Positions 1 through 15,000 of a DNA stretch of 64,000 nt are shown piece after piece. The DNA is from Glandiceps talaboti (lineage: Eukaryota; Hemichordata; Enteropneusta; Spengelidae): the NCBI RefSeq assembly GCF_964340395.1, contig NC_135558.1, positions 20,237,871-20,301,870 on the forward strand, given 5' to 3'. The first letter of the stretch is position 1; each line of letters opens with the position of its first letter. The notes below the pieces were generated by a model that made no database searches, was not told where the DNA came from, and saw only the letters and a program-made list of their open reading frames with translations. Both the position numbers and the translations under genes were made by a program.

Positions 1-3000
1 TCGGTACTGAAGTCAATGGTGATGTGTCAGTAGTTTGTGAGAAAGTCAACGGTGGTGTCTCACCAGTTCCTGTTGAAGTCAACGTTGGCGTGTCACTACT
101 TTGTGTTGAGGTCAGCATTGGTGTGTCACTAGTTTGTGTTGAAGTCAACCGTGGTGTGTCACTAGTTGGTGTTAAAGTCAATGGTGCTATGTCACTAGTT
201 GGAGCTGGAGCCAATGGTGATGTGTCACTAGTTTGTGTTGAAGTCAACGTTGGTGTGTCACTAGTTGGTGCTGAACTCAACAGTGGTATGTCACTAATTT
301 CTGCTGATTTCAATGGCAGTGTGTCACTAGTTGGTGCTGAAGTCAAAGATGGTGTGTCTCTAGTTGATGTTGAAGTCAATGGTTGTGTGTCACTAGTTTC
401 TCTTCCAATCAATGGAAGTGTGTCCCTAGTTTGCATTGAGGTCAACGGTGGTATGTCACTAGTTGGTACTGAAGTCAACAGTAGTGTGCCACTAGTTGGT
501 GTTGAAGTCATTGGTGGCATGTCACTAGTTGGTACAGAGGTCAATGGTAGTTTGTCACTAGTTGGTGTTGAAGTCATTGGTGGCATGTCACTAGTTGGTA
601 CAGAGGTCAATGGTAGTTTGTCACTAGTTGGTGTTGAAGTCATTGGTGGTATGTCACTAGTTTGTGTTAAAGTCAATGGTGCTGTGTCAGTAGTTAGACC
701 TGAAATCAACGGTGGTGTGTTGCTAGTTCGTAATGAAATCAGTGGTGGTGTGTCACTAGTTGGGGTTGAAATAAACGGTGGTGTGTCACTAGTTGGTGTT
801 GAAGTCATTGGTGGTGTGTCACTAGTTGGTGTTAAAGTCAATGGTGCTATGTCACTAGTTGGAGCTGAAGCCAATGGTGGTGTGTAACTAGTTTGTGTTG
901 AAGTCAACGTTGGTGTGTTACTAGTTTGTGTTGAAGTCAACGTTATCGTTGGTGTGTCACTAGTTTGTGTTGAAGTCAACGTTGATGTGTCACTAGTTGG
1001 TGCTGAAGTCAACAGTGATGTCTCGCTAGTTGGTGTTGAAGTCAATGGTGGTGTGTCACTAGTTTCTCGTTCAGTCGATGGAAGTGTGTCCCTAGTTTGC
1101 ATTGAGGTCAACGGTGATATGTCACTAGTTGGTACTGAAGCCAACAGTAGTGTGCCACTAGTTGGTGTTGAAGTCATTGGTGGTATGTCACTAGTTGGTA
1201 CAGAGGTCAATGGTAGTTTGTCACTAGTTGGTGTTGAAGTCATTGGTGGTGTGTCACTAGTTTTTGTTAAAGTCACTGGTGCTGTGTCACTAGTTTGTGT
1301 TGAAGTCAATGTTATCGTTGGTGTGTCACTAGTTTGTGTTGAAGTCAACGTTGATCTGTCACTAGTTGGTGTTGAAGTTAACAGTGGTGTGTCACTACTT
1401 GGTGCTGAAGTCAATGGTGCTGTGTCACTAATTGGTGCTAATGTCACCAGTGGTGTGTCACTCCTTTGTGTTGAATTCAAGGTTGGCATGTCACTAGTTG
1501 GTGTGGAAGTCAATGGTGATGTGTCACTAGTTGGTGTTGAAGTTAACGGTGGTGTGTCACTATTTGGTGTTGAAGTCAACGTCAGTGTGTCACTAGTTTG
1601 TGTTGAAGTCAATGGTGGTGTGTGACTTATTGGTGTCGAATGAAACAGTGGTGTGTTGCTAGTCGGTACTGAATTCAACGCTGGTGTATCATTAGTTGGC
1701 GTTGAAGTCAATGGTGGTGTGTCACTACTTGATACTGAAGTCAATGATGGTGTGTCACTAGTTGGTGTTGGAGTCAATAGTGGTGTGTCACTAGATTGTG
1801 TTGAAGGGAACGGTGGTATGTGCTTAGTTAGTGCTGAAGTCAATAGTGGCATGTCAATAGTTTGTGTTGAACTCAACGTTGGTGTGTCAACAATTTGTGT
1901 TGAAATCAACGGTGGTGTGTCACCAGCAGGTGTTAAAGTCAACTGTGGTCTGTCACCAGTTCGGGCTGAAGTCAACTGTGGCGTGTCACTAGTCGGTGCT
2001 GAAGTCAACATTGGTATGTCACTAGCTGGCGTTGAAGTCAATGTTGGTGTGTTACTAAGTTGTATTGAAGGCAATGGTGGTGTGTCACTAGTGGATGCTG
2101 AAGCCAACAGTGGTATGACACTAGTTTGTGATGAAGTCAAGATTAGTGTGTCACTAGTTGGTGTTGAAGTCAATGACGGTGTGTCACTAGTTGGTGCTGA
2201 AGTCCGCAGTGGTGTGTTGCTAGTTGGTTCAGAAGTCAACAGTGGTGTGTCACTAGACTGTTTTGAAGTTAACATTGATCTCTCACTACTTGGTGTTGCA
2301 GCTAACGTTGGTGTGTCACTAGTTGGTGTTGAAGTCAACATTGATGTGTCACTAGTTGGTGTGGAAGTCAAGGCTCGTGTTTCATTAGTTGGTTCTGAAA
2401 TCAATGGTGGTATTTCACTTGCTGGTGCTAAAGTCAATGGTGGTGAGTCACTAGTCAGTGCTGAAGTCAATAGTGGTGTGTCACTACTTTGTGTGAAAGT
2501 CAATGGTGGTGGGTCACTAGTCAGTGCTGAAGTCAATGGTGGTATGTCACTAGTTGGTACAGAAGTCAATGTTGCTGTGCCACTAGTTGGCATTGAAGTC
2601 AATGGTTGTGTGTCCCTTCTTGGTGCTGAATTCAACATTGGGGTGTTAATAGTTGGTGTGGAAGTCAATGGTGACGTGTCACTACTTTGTGCTGAATTGA
2701 ATGGTGGTGTATCACTAGTTGATGTTGAATTCAACATTGGGGTGTCACTAATTGGTGTGGAAGTCACTGGTGGTGTTTCACTAATTTGTGTTGAAGTCAA
2801 GGCTGACATGTCCCTAGTTGGTGCTGAAGTCAACAGTTGTGTGTCACTAGTTGGTTTTGTAGTCAATGGTGGTATGTCACTTGTTGGTGCTGAAGTTAAC
2901 GGATGCGTGTCACTAGATTGTGTTAAAGTCAACGGTGGTGTGTCCCAAGTTGGTACTAAAGTCGATGATGATGTGTCACTAGTTGGTGCTGAAGTCAACG

Positions 3001-6000
3001 GTAGTGTGTCACTTGTTGGTGCTAAAGTCAACAATGGTATGTCACTAATTGGTGTGGAAGTCAATGGTGGTGTTTCACTAATTTGTGTTGAAGTCAAGGC
3101 TGACATGTCTCTAGTTGGTGCTGAAGTCAACGATTGTATGTCACTAGATTGTGTTAAAGTCAACAGTGGTGTGTCCCTAGTTGGTACTAAAGTCGATGAT
3201 GGTGTGTCACTAGTTGGTGCTGAAGTCAACGGTGGTGTGTCACTTGTTGGTGCTGAAGTCAACAGTGGCATGTCACTTGTTTTTGCTGAAGTCAACAGTG
3301 GTGCGTCAATAGTTTGTGCTGAAGTCAGCGTTGATGTGTCACTAGTTGGTGTGTAAGTCAATGGTGACGTGTCACTACTTTGTGCTGAATTGAATGATGG
3401 TGTGTCACTAGTTGATGTTGAATTCAACATTGGGGTGTCACTTGTTGGTGTGGAAGTCAATGGTGGTGTTTCACTAATTTGTGATGAAGTCAAGGATTGT
3501 GTGTCACTAGTTGATGTTGAATTCAACATTGGGGTTTCACTAGTTTGTGTGAAAGTCAATGGTGGTGTATCACCAGTTGGTGCTGAAGTCAATGGGGGTG
3601 GGTCACTTGTCAGTGCTGAAGTCAACAATTGTGCATCACTAGTTGGTGGTGAAGGCAATGTTGGTGTGTCACTAGTCAGTGCTGAAGTTAACGTTGTTGT
3701 GTCACTAGTTGGTGATGAAGTCAAAGTTGGTGTGTCACTAGTTGGTGATGAAGTCAAAGTTGGTGTGTCACTGGTTTGTGTGAAAGTCAACGGTGGTGTG
3801 TCACTAGTTGGTGATGAAGTCAATGGTGGTGTGTCACTACTTTGTGTGAAAGTCAATGGTGTTGGGTCACTAGTCAGTGCTGAAGTCAATGGTGGTATGT
3901 CACTAGTTGGTACAGAAGTCAATGTTGCTGTGCCACTAGTTGGTATTGAAGTCAATGGTTGTGTGTCCCTTCTTGGTGCTGAATTCAACATTGGGGTGTT
4001 AATAGTTGGTGTGGAAGTCAATGGTGACGTGTCACTACTTTGTGCTGAATTGAATGGTGGTGTGTCACTAGTTGATGTTGAATTCAACATTGGGGTGTCA
4101 CTAATTGGTGTGGAAGTCAATGGTGGTGTTTCACTAATTTGTGTTGAAGTCAAGGCTGACATGTCCCTAGTTGGTGCTGAAGTCAACAGTTGTGTGTCAC
4201 TAGTTGGTTTTGTAGTCAATGGTGGTATGTCACTTGTTGGTGCTGAAGTTAACGGATGCGTGTCACTAGATTGTGTTAAAGTCAACGGTGGTGTGTCCCA
4301 AGTTGGTACTAAAGTCGATGATGATGTGTCACTAGTTGGTGCTGAAGTCAACGGTAGTGTGTCACTTGTTGGTGCTAAAGTCAACAATGGTATGTCACTA
4401 ATTGGTGTGGAAGTCAATGGTGGTGTTTCACTAATTTGTGTTGAAGTCAAGGCTGACATGTCTCTAGTTGGTGCTGAAGTCAACGATTGTATGTCACTAG
4501 ATTGTGTTAAAGTCAACAGTGGTGTGTCCCTAGTTGGTACTAAAGTCGATGATGGTGTGTCACTAGTTGGTGCTGAAGTCAACGGTGGTGTGTCACTTGT
4601 TGGTGCTGAAGTCAACAGTGGTATGTCACTTGTTTTTGCTGAAGTCAACAGTGGTGCGTCAATAGTTTGTGCTGAAGTCAGCGTTGATGTGTCACTAGTT
4701 GGTGTGTAAGTCAATGGTGACGTGTCACTACTTTGTGCTGAATTGAATGATGGTGTGTCACTAGTTGATGTTGAATTCAACATTGGGGTGTCACTTGTTG
4801 GTGTGGAAGTCAATGGTGGTGTTTCACTAATTTGTGATGAAGTCAGGGATGGTGTGTCACTAGTTGATGTTGAATTCAACATTGGGGTTTCACTAGTTTG
4901 TGTGAAAGTCAATGGTGGTGTATCACCAGTTGGTGCTGAAGTCAATGGGGGTGGGTCACTTGTAAGTGATGAATCCAACAGTGTTGTGTCACCAGTTGGT
5001 GCTGAAGTCAATGGGGGTGGGTCACTTGTCAGTACTGAAGTCAACAATTGTGCATCACTAGTTGGTGGTGAAGGCAATGTTGGTGTGTCACTAGTCAGTG
5101 CTGAAGTTAACGTTGGTGTGTCACTAGTTGGTGATGAAGTCAACGGTGGTGTGTCACTGGTTTGTGTGAAAGTCAATGATGTTGTGTCACTAGTTGGTGC
5201 TGAAGTCAAAGTTGGTGTGTCACTAGTTGGTGATGAAGTCAACGGTGGTGTGTCACTAGTTGGTGATGAAGTCAATGGTGGTGTGTCACTACTTTGTGTG
5301 AAAGTCAATGGTGTTGGGTCACTAGTCAGTGCTGAAGTCAATGGTGGTATGTCACTAGTTGGTACAGAAGTCAATGTTGCTGTGCCACTAGTTGGTATTG
5401 AAGTCAATGGTTGTATGTCCCTTCTTGGTGCTGAATTCAACATTGGGGTGTTAATAGTTGGTGTGGAAGTCAATGGTGACGTGTCACTACTTTGTGCTGA
5501 ATTGAATGGTGGTGTGTCACTAGTTGATGTTGAATTCAACATTGGGGTGTCACTAATTGGTGTGGAAGTCAATGGTGGTGTTTCACTAATTTGTGTTGAA
5601 GTCAAGGCTGACATGTCCCTAGTTGGTGCTGAAGTCAACAGTTGTGTGTCACTAGTTGGTTTTGTAGTCAATGGTGGTATGTCACTTGTTGGTGCTGAAG
5701 TTAACGGATGCGTGTCACTAGATTGTGTTAAAGTCAACGGTGGTGTGTCCCAAGTTGGTACTAAAGTCGATGATGATGTGTCACTAGTTGGTGCTGAAGT
5801 CAACGGTAGTGTGTCACTTGTTGGTGCTAAAGTCAACAATGGTATGTCACTAATTGGTGTGGAAGTCAATGGTGGTGTTTCCCTAGTTGGTACTAAAGTC
5901 GATGATGGTGTGTCACTAGTTGGTGCTGAAGTCAACGGTGGTGTGTCACTTGTTGGTGCTGAAGTCAACAGTGGTATGTCACTTGTTTTTGCTGAAGTCA

Positions 6001-9000
6001 ACAGTGGTGCGTCAATAGTTTGTGCTGAAGTCAGCGTTGATGTGTCACTAGTTGGTGTGTAAGTCAATGGTGACGTGTCACTACTTTGTGCTGAATTGAA
6101 TGATGGTGTGTCACTAGTTGATGTTGAATTCAACATTGGGGTGTCACTTGTTGGTGTGGAAGTCAATGGTGGTGTTTCACTAATTTGTGATGAAGTCAAG
6201 GATGGTGTGTCACTAGTTGATGTTGAATTCAACATTGGGGTGTCACTAGTTTGTGTGAAAGTCAATGGTGGTGTATCACCAGTTGGTGCTGAAGTCAATG
6301 GGGGTGGGTCACTTGTCAGTACTGAAGTCAACAATTGTGCATCACTAGTTGGTGGTGAAGGCAATGTTGGTGTGTCACTAGTCAGTGCTGAAGTCAACGT
6401 TGGTGTGTCACTAGTTGGTGGTGAAGGCAATGTTGGTGTGTCACTAGTCAGTGCTGAAGTCAACGTTGGTGTGTCACTAGTTGGTGATGAAGTGAACGGT
6501 GGTGTGTCACTAGTTTGTGTGAAAGTCAATGGTGGTGGGTCACTAGTCAGTGCTGAAGTCAACGGTGGTTTGTAACTAGTTCGTTCTGAAGTCAACAGTG
6601 GAATGTCACTAGTTGGTGGGGAAGTCAATGATGGTGTGTCAGGAGTTGGTGCTGTAGTCAACGTTAGTGTGTCACTAGTTGGTGTTGTAGTCATCGGTGA
6701 TGTGTCACTAGTCAGTGCTGAAGTCAATGGTGGAGGGTCACTAGTCAGTGCTGAAGTCAATGGTGGTATGTCACTAGTTGGTGCTGAAGTCAATGGTGAT
6801 GTGTCACTAGTTGGTGTTGAAGTCAATGGTGATGTGTCACTAGTTGGTGCTGAAGTCAATGGTGATGTGTCACTAGTTGGTGTTGAAGTCAATGGTGATG
6901 TGTCACTAGTTGGTGCTGAAGTCAATGGTGATGTGTAACTAGTTGGTGTTGAAGTCAATGGTGGTGTGTCCCTTGGCGGTGCTGAATTCAACAATGGGGT
7001 GTCAATAGTTGGTGTGTAAGTCAACAGTGGTGTGACACTTGTTTGTGTCGAAGTCAATGGTGGTGTGTCACTAGTTGATGTTGAAATCAACATTGGGGTG
7101 TCACTAATTGGTGTGGAAGTCAATGGTGGTGTTTCAATAATTTGTGTTGAAGTCAATGCTGACATGTCCCTAGTTGGTGCTGAAGTCAATGGTTGTGTGT
7201 CACTAGTTGGTTTTGTAGTCAATGGTGGTATGTCACTTGTTGGTGCTGAAGTTAACTGATGCGTGTCACTAGATTGTGTTAAAGTCAACGGTGGTGTGTC
7301 CCTAGTTGGTACTAAAGTCGATGATGATGTGTCACTAGTTGGTGCTGAAGTCAACGGTGGTGTGTCACTTGTTAGTGCTAAAGTCAACAGTGGTATGTCA
7401 CTAATTGATGTGGAAGTCAATGTTGGTGTTTCACTAATTTGTGTTGAAGTCAAGGCTGACATGTCCCTAGTTGGTGCTGAAGTCAACGGTTGTGTGTCAC
7501 TAGATTGTGTTAAAGTCAACAGTGGTGTGTCCCTAGTTGGTACTAAAGTCGATGATGGTGTGTCACTAGTTGGTGCTGAAGTCAACGGTGGTGTGTCACT
7601 TGTTGGTGCTGAAGTCAATGGTGATATGGCAGTTGTCAGTGCTGAAGTCCATGTTAGTGTGTCAGTAGTCAGTGCTGAAGTCAACAGTTGTGTGTCACTA
7701 GTTGGTGCTGAAGGCAATGGTGGTGTGTCACTAGTCAGTGCTGAAGTCATCAGTGGTGTATCACTTGCTTGTGTGAAAGTCAACGGTGGTGTATCACTAG
7801 TTGGTGCTGAAGTCAATGGTGGTGGGTCACTAGTCAGTGATGAATCCAACAACGGTGCGTCACTAGTTGGTGGTGAAGACAATGTTGGTGTGTCACTAGT
7901 CAGTGCTGAAGTCAACAGTGGTGTGTCACTAGTTGGTGCAGAAGTCAACGTTGGTGTGTCACTAATTGGTGATGAAGTCAACGGTGGTGTGTCACTAGTT
8001 TGTGTGAAAGTCAACGGTGGTGTGTCACTAGTTGGCGCTGAAGTCAACAGTGGTGTGTCACTAGTTGGTGATGAAGTCAATGGTGGTGTGTCACTAGTTT
8101 GTGTGAAAGTTAACGGTGGTGTGTCACTAGTTGGTGCTGAAGTCAATGGTGGTGGGTCTCTAGTCAGTGCTGAAGTCAATGTTGGTGTGTCACTACTTCG
8201 TTTTGAAGTCAACAGTGGTGTGTCACTAGTTGGTGGGGAAGTCAATGATGGTGTGTCAGGAGTTGCTGCTGTAGTCAACGTTGCTGTGTCACTAGTTGGT
8301 TTTGAAGTCAATGGTGGTGTGTCACTAGTAGGTTCTGAAGTCAATGGTGGTGTGTCACTAGTGGGTGCTAAAGTCAATGGTGGTGTGTGGATAGTTGGTG
8401 TTGAAGTCAACAGTGTTGTGTCACTAGTTGGTTCTGAAGTCAGTGGTGGTGTGTCACTAGTTTGTGTGAAAGTCAACGGTGGTCTGTCCCTACTTGGTGC
8501 TGAAGTCAATGGTGCTGTGTGACTAGTTGGTGCTGAACTCAACGGTTGGGTGTCACTAGTTGGTGTTCTAGTCAATGGTGGTTTTTCACTTCTTTGTGTT
8601 GAAGTCAGTGGTGGTGTGTTGCTACCCGGTGCTGAAGTCAACAGTGGTATATTACTAGATGTGGCTGAAGTCAACAGTGGTGTGTCCCTAGTTTGTGCCG
8701 AAGTCAACAATGGTGTGTCACTAGGTGGTGGTGAAGTCAACAGTGGTGTGTCACTAATTGGTGATAAAGTCAAAAGTGGTGTGTCACTAGTTGGTGTTGA
8801 AGTCAACGATGTTGTGTCACTAGTTAGTGTTGAAGTCAAAGGTGGTGTGTCACTAGTTGATGCTGAAGTCAACAGTGGTGTGTCAGTACTTTGTGCTGAA
8901 TTGAATGGTGGTGTGTCACTAGTTGATGTTGAAGTTAACATTGGGATGTCACTAGTTGGTGTGGAAGTCAACGGTAGTGTTTCACTAACTTGTGTTGAAG

Positions 9001-12000
9001 TCAAGGGTGACATGTCCCTAGTTGGTACTGAAGTCAACAGTTGTGTGTCACTAGTTGGTTTTGTAGTCAATGGTGGTATGTCACTTGTTGGTGCTGAGGT
9101 TAATGTATGTGTGTCACTAGCTTGTGTTAAAGTCAATGGTGGTGTGTCTCTAGTTGGTACTAAAGTCAATGATGTTGTGTCATTAGTTGGTGCTGAAGTC
9201 ATTGGTGGTATGTGACTTGTTGGTGGTGAAGTCAACAGTGGTATGTCACTTGTTCGTGCTGAAGTCAACAGTGGTGTCTCACTAGTTTGTGCTGAAGTCA
9301 ACAGTGATGTGTCCCTAGTTGGTACTAAAGTCAATGATGGTGTGTCACTAGTTGGTGTTGAATTCATCGGTAGTGTGTCACTTGTTGGTGATAAACTCAA
9401 CAGTGGTATGTCACTTGTTCGTGCTGAAGTCAACAGTGGTGAGTCACTTGTCAGTGCTGAAGTCAACAGTGGTGCGTCACTAGATGGTGGTGAAGGCAAT
9501 ATTGGCATGTCACTAGTCAGTGCTGAAGTAAATGTTGGTGTGTCACTAGTCAGTGCTGAAGTCAACAGTGGTGTGTCACTAGTTGGTGCTGAAGTCAACG
9601 TTGGTGTGTCACTAGTTGGTGATGAAGTCAACGGTGGTGTGTCACTAGTAGGTTCTGAAGTCAACAGTGGTGTATTACTAGTAGGTTCTGTAGTCAACGG
9701 TTGTGTGACACTGGTAGGTTCTGAAGTCAACGGTGGTGTGTCAATAGTTGATGCTAATGTCAATGGTTGTGTGTCAATAGTTGGTGTTGAAGTCAACGGT
9801 TGTGTGTCACTAGTTTGTGTGAAAGTCAACGGTGGTGTGTCACTAGTTGGTTCTGAAGTCAACGGTTGTGTGTCACTAGTTGGTGCTGAAGTCAACAGTG
9901 GTTGGTCACTAGTCAGTGCTGAAGTCAACAGCGTTGTGTCACTAGTTGGTGCTGAAGTCAGTGGTGGTGGGTCACTAGTCAGTGCTGAAGTCAACAATTG
10001 TGTGTCACTAGTCAGTACTGAAGTCAATGGTGCTGTGGCACTAGTTGGTGGGGAAGTCAACGATGGTATGTCAGTAGTTGGTGCTGTAGTCAATGTTGCT
10101 GTGTCACTAGTTGGTTTTGAAGTCAATGGTGATGTGTCACTAGTAGGTTCTGAAGTCAATGGTGGTGTGTCACTTGTGGGTGCTGAAGTCAATTGTGGTG
10201 TGTCTCTAGTTGGTGTTGAAGTCAACAGTGTTGTGTCACTAGTTGGTGCTGAAGTCAGTGGTGGTGGGTCACTAGTCAGTGCTGAAGTCAACAGTTGTGT
10301 GTCACTAGTCAGTACTGAAGTCAATGGTGCTGTGGCACTAGTTGGTGGGGAAGTCAACGATGGTATGTCAGTAGTTGGTGCTGTAGTCAATGTTGCTGTG
10401 TCACTAGTTGGTTTTGAAGTCAATGGTGATGTGTCACTAGTAGGTTCTGAAGTCAATGGTGGTGTGTCACTTGTGGGTGCTGAAGTCAATTGTGGTGTGT
10501 CTCTAGTTGGTGTTGAAGTCAACAGTGTTGTGTCACTAGTTGGTTCTGAAGTCAACGGTGGTGTGTCACTAGTTGGTGCTGAAATCAGCGGTTGTGTGTC
10601 ACTAGGTGGTGTTGAAGACAACGTTGGGTATTCACTACTTTGTGTTGAAGTCAACGGTGGTGTGTCTCTAGTTTGTGTTGAAGTCTGTGATGGTGTGTCG
10701 CTAGTCGGTGCTGAAGTCAACGGTAGTATGTTACTAGATGGGACTGAAGTCAACAGTGGTGTGTCCCTAGTTAGTGCCGAAGTCAACAGTGGTGTGTCAC
10801 TAGTTGGTGTAGAAGTCAACGGTGGTATGTCACCAGTTGTTGGTGAAGTCAAAATTGGTGTGTCACTAGTTGGTGGTGAAGTCAAAAATGGTGTGTCACT
10901 AGTTGATGGTGAAGTCAAAAGTGGTGTGTCACTAGTTGGTGGTGAAGTCAAAAGTGGTGTGTCACTAGTTGGTGTTGAAGTCAAAAGTGGTGTGCCACTA
11001 GATGGTGATGAAGCCAAAAGTGGTGTGTCACTAGTTCGTGGTAAGGTCAACAATGGTTTGTCACTAGTTGGTGATGAAGTAAATTGTTGTCTGTCTCTAG
11101 TTTTTGTGAAAGTCAATGGTGGGGTGTCACTAGTTGGTGCTAAAGTCAATGGTTGTGTGTCACTAGTTAGTGTTGAAGTCAATGGTGTTATGTCACTAGT
11201 TGGTATTGAAGTCAACAGTGGTGTGTCAATAGTTGGTGCTGAAGTCAACTGTGGTGTGTCAATAGTTGGTGTTGAAGTCAACAGTGGTGTGTCACTAGTT
11301 TCTGTTGAAGTCAACGGTGGTGTGTCACTAGTTGGTGTTGAAGTTAACAGTGATGTGTCACTAGTTTGCATTGAAGTCAATGGTGATGTGTCACTAGTTT
11401 GTTCTGAAGTCAACAGTGGTGTGTCACTAGTAGGTTCTGAAGTCAACAGTGGTATGTCACTAGTAGGTTCTGAAGTCAACAGTGGTGTGTCACTAGTAGG
11501 TTCTGAAGTCAACGATGGTGTGACACTAGTAGGTTCTGAAGTCAACGGTGGTGTGTCAATAGTTGATGCTGATGTTAAAGGTTGTGTTTCAATAGTTGGT
11601 GTTGAAGTCAACGGTTGTGTGTCACTAGTTGGTGCTGAAGTCAATGGTCGTGTGTCACTAGTTGGTGCAGAAATGAACGGTTGTGTGTCACTAGTTGGTA
11701 TTGAAGTCAACGTTGGTTTTTCACTACTTTGTGTTGAAGTCAATGGTGGTGTGTCACTAGTTTGTGTTGAAGTCAGTGGTGGTGTGTGGCTAGTCGGTGC
11801 TGAAATCAATGGTGGTATGTTACTAGATGGGACTGAAGTCAACAGTGGTGTGTCCCTAGTTGGTGCCGAAGTCAACAGTGGTGTGTAACTAGTTGTTGTA
11901 GAAGTCAATGGTGGTGTGTCACTAGTTGTTGGTGAAGTCAAAAGTGGTGTGTCACTAGTTGGTGATGAAGTCAATTGTAGTGTGTCACTAGTTGGTGCTA

Positions 12001-15000
12001 AAGTCAACGGTTGTGTGTCACTAGTTGGTGTTGAAGTCAACGGTGGTGTGTCACTTGTTGGTGATGAAGTCATTTGTTTTGTGTCATTAGTTGGTGCTGA
12101 AGTCAATGGTGGTGTGTCACTAGTAGGTGTTGTAGTCAACGTTGGTGTGTCAATAGTTGCTGTTGAAGTCAATGGTGGTGAGTCACTAGTTGGTGCTGAA
12201 GTCAACGGTGGTTTGTCAATAGGTGGTGTTGAAGTCAACAGTGGTGTGTCACTAGTTTGTGTTGAAGTCAACGGTTGTGTGTCACTAGTTGGTGTTGAAG
12301 TCAAAGGTGGTGTGTCACTAATTGGTGTTGAAGTCAACAGTGGTGTGTCACTAGTTTGTGTTGAAGTCAACAGTGATGTGTCACTAGTTTTTCTGAAAGT
12401 CAATGGTGGTGTTTCACTAGTTTGTGTTGAAGTCAATGGTGATGTGTCGCTAGTTTGTGTTGAAGTCAATGGTGGTGTGTCACTAGTTGGTATTGAAGTC
12501 AACGTTGGTTTTTCACTACTTTGTGTTGAAGTCAATGGTGGTGTGTCACTAGTTTGTGTTGAAGTCAGTGGTGGTGTGTCGCTAGTCGGTGTTGAAATCA
12601 ATGGTGGTATGTTACTAGATGGGACTGAAGTCAACAGTGGTGTGTTCCTAGTTGGTGCCGAAGTCAACAGTGGTGTGTAACTACTTGTTGTAGAAGTCAA
12701 TGGTGGTGTGTCACTAGTTGTTGGTGAAGTCAAAAGTGGTGTGTCACTAGTTGGTGGTGAAGTCAAAAGTGGTGTGTCACTAGTTGTTGGTGAAGTCAAC
12801 AGTGGTGTGTCACTAGTTGGTGATGAAGTCAATTGTGGTGTGTCACTAGTTTTTCTGAAAGTCAATGGTGGTGTGTCACTAGTTGGTGATGAAGTCAATT
12901 GTAGTGTGTCACTAGTTGGTGCTAAAGTCAACGGGTGTGTGTCAATAGTTGGTGATGAAGTCAATGGTGGTGTGTCACTTGTTGGTGATGAAGTCATTTG
13001 TTTTGTGTCATTAGTTGGTGCTGAAGTCAATGGTGGTGTGTCACTAGTAGGTGTTGTAGTCAACGTTGGTGTGTCACTAATTGGTGATAAAGTCAACGGT
13101 GGTGTGTCACTAGTTTGTGTGAAAGTCAACGGTGGTGTGTCACTAGTTGGCGCTGAAGTCAACAGTGGTGTGTCACTAGTTGGTGATGAAGTCAATGGTG
13201 GTGTGTCACTAGTTTGTGTGAAAGTTAACGGTGGTGTGTCACTAGTTGGTGCTGAAGTCAATGGTGGTGGGTCTCTAGTCAGTGCTGAAGTCAATGTTGG
13301 TGTGTCACTACTTCGTTCTGAAGTCAACAGTGGTGTGTCACTAGTTGGTGGGGAAGTCAATGATGGTGTGTCAGGAGTTGCTGCTGTAGTCAACGTTGCT
13401 GTGTCACTAGTTGGTTTTGAAGTCAATGGTGGTGTGTCACTAGTAGGTTCTGAAGTCAATGGTGGTGTGTCACTAGTGGGTGCTAAAGTCAATGGTGGTG
13501 TGTGGATAGTTGGTGTTGAAGTCAACAGTGTTGTGTCACTAGTTGGTTCTGAAGTCAGTGGTGGTGTGTCACTAGTTTGTGTGAAAGTCAACGGTGGTCT
13601 GTCCCTACTTGGTGCTGAAGTCAATGGTGCTGTGTGACTAGTTGGTGCTGAACTCAACGGTTGGGTGTCACTAGTTGGTGTTCTAGTCAATTTTGGTTTT
13701 TCACTTCTTTGTGTTGAAGTCAGTGGTGGTGTGTCGCTACCCGGTGCTGAAGTCAACAGTGGTATATTACTAGATGTGGCTGAAGTCAACAGTGGTGTGT
13801 CCCTAGTTTGTGCCGAAGTCAACAATGGTGTGTCACTAGTTGGTGGAGAAGTCAACATTGGTGTGTCACTAATTGGTGATAAAGTCAAAAGTGGTGTTTC
13901 ACTAGGTGGTGGTGAAGTCAACAGTGGTGTGTCACTAGTTGGTGTTGAAGTCAATTGTTGTCTGTCACTAGTTGGTGTTGAAGTCAACGATGTTGTGTCA
14001 CTAGTTGGTGTTGAAGTCAAAGGTGGTGTGTCACTACTTGATGCTGAAGTCAACAGTGGTGTGTCAGTACTTTGTGCTGAATTGAATGGTGGTGTGTCAC
14101 TAGTTGATGTTGAAGTTAACATTGGGATGTCACTAGTTGGTGTGGAAGTCAACGGTAGTGTTTCACTAACTTGTGTTGAAGTCAAGGGTGACATGTCCCT
14201 AGTTGGTACTGAAGTCAACAGTTGTGTGTCACTAGTTGGTTTTGTAGTCAATGGTGGTATGTCACTTGTTGGTGCTGAGGTTAATGGATGTGTGTCACTA
14301 GCTTGTGTTAAAGTCAATGGTGGTGTGTCTCTAGTTGGTACTAAAGTCAATGATGGTGTGTCACTAGTTGGTGCTGAAGTCATTGGTGGTATGTGACTTG
14401 TTGGTGGTGAAGTCAACAGTGGTATGTCACTTGTTCGTGCTGAAGTCAACAGTGGTGTCTCACTAGTTTGTGCTGAAGACAACGGTGGTGTCTCACTAGT
14501 TTGTGCTGAAGTCAACAGTGATGTGTCCCTAGTTGGTACTAAAGTCAATGATGGTGTGTCACTAGTTGGTGTTGAAGTCAATGGTGGTGGGTCACTTGTC
14601 AGTACTGAAGTCAACAATGGTGCGTCACTAGTTGGTGGTGAAGACAATGTTGGTGTGTCACTAGTCAGTGCTGAAGTCAACAGTGGTGTGTCACTAGTTG
14701 GTGCAGAAGTCAACGTTGGTGTGTCACTAATTGGTGATGAAGTCAACGGTGGTGTGTCACTAGTTTGTGTGAAAGTCAACGGTGGTGTGTCACTAGTTGG
14801 CGCTGAAGTCAACAGTGGTGTGTCACTAGTTGGTGATGAAGTCAATGGTGGTGTGTCACTAGTTTGTGTGAAAGTTAACGGTGGTGTGTCACTAGTTGGT
14901 GCTGAAGTCAATGGTGGTGGGTCTCTAGTCAGTGCTGAAGTCAATGTTGGTGTGTCACTACTTCGTTCTGAAGTCAACAGTGGTGTGTCACTAGTTGGTG

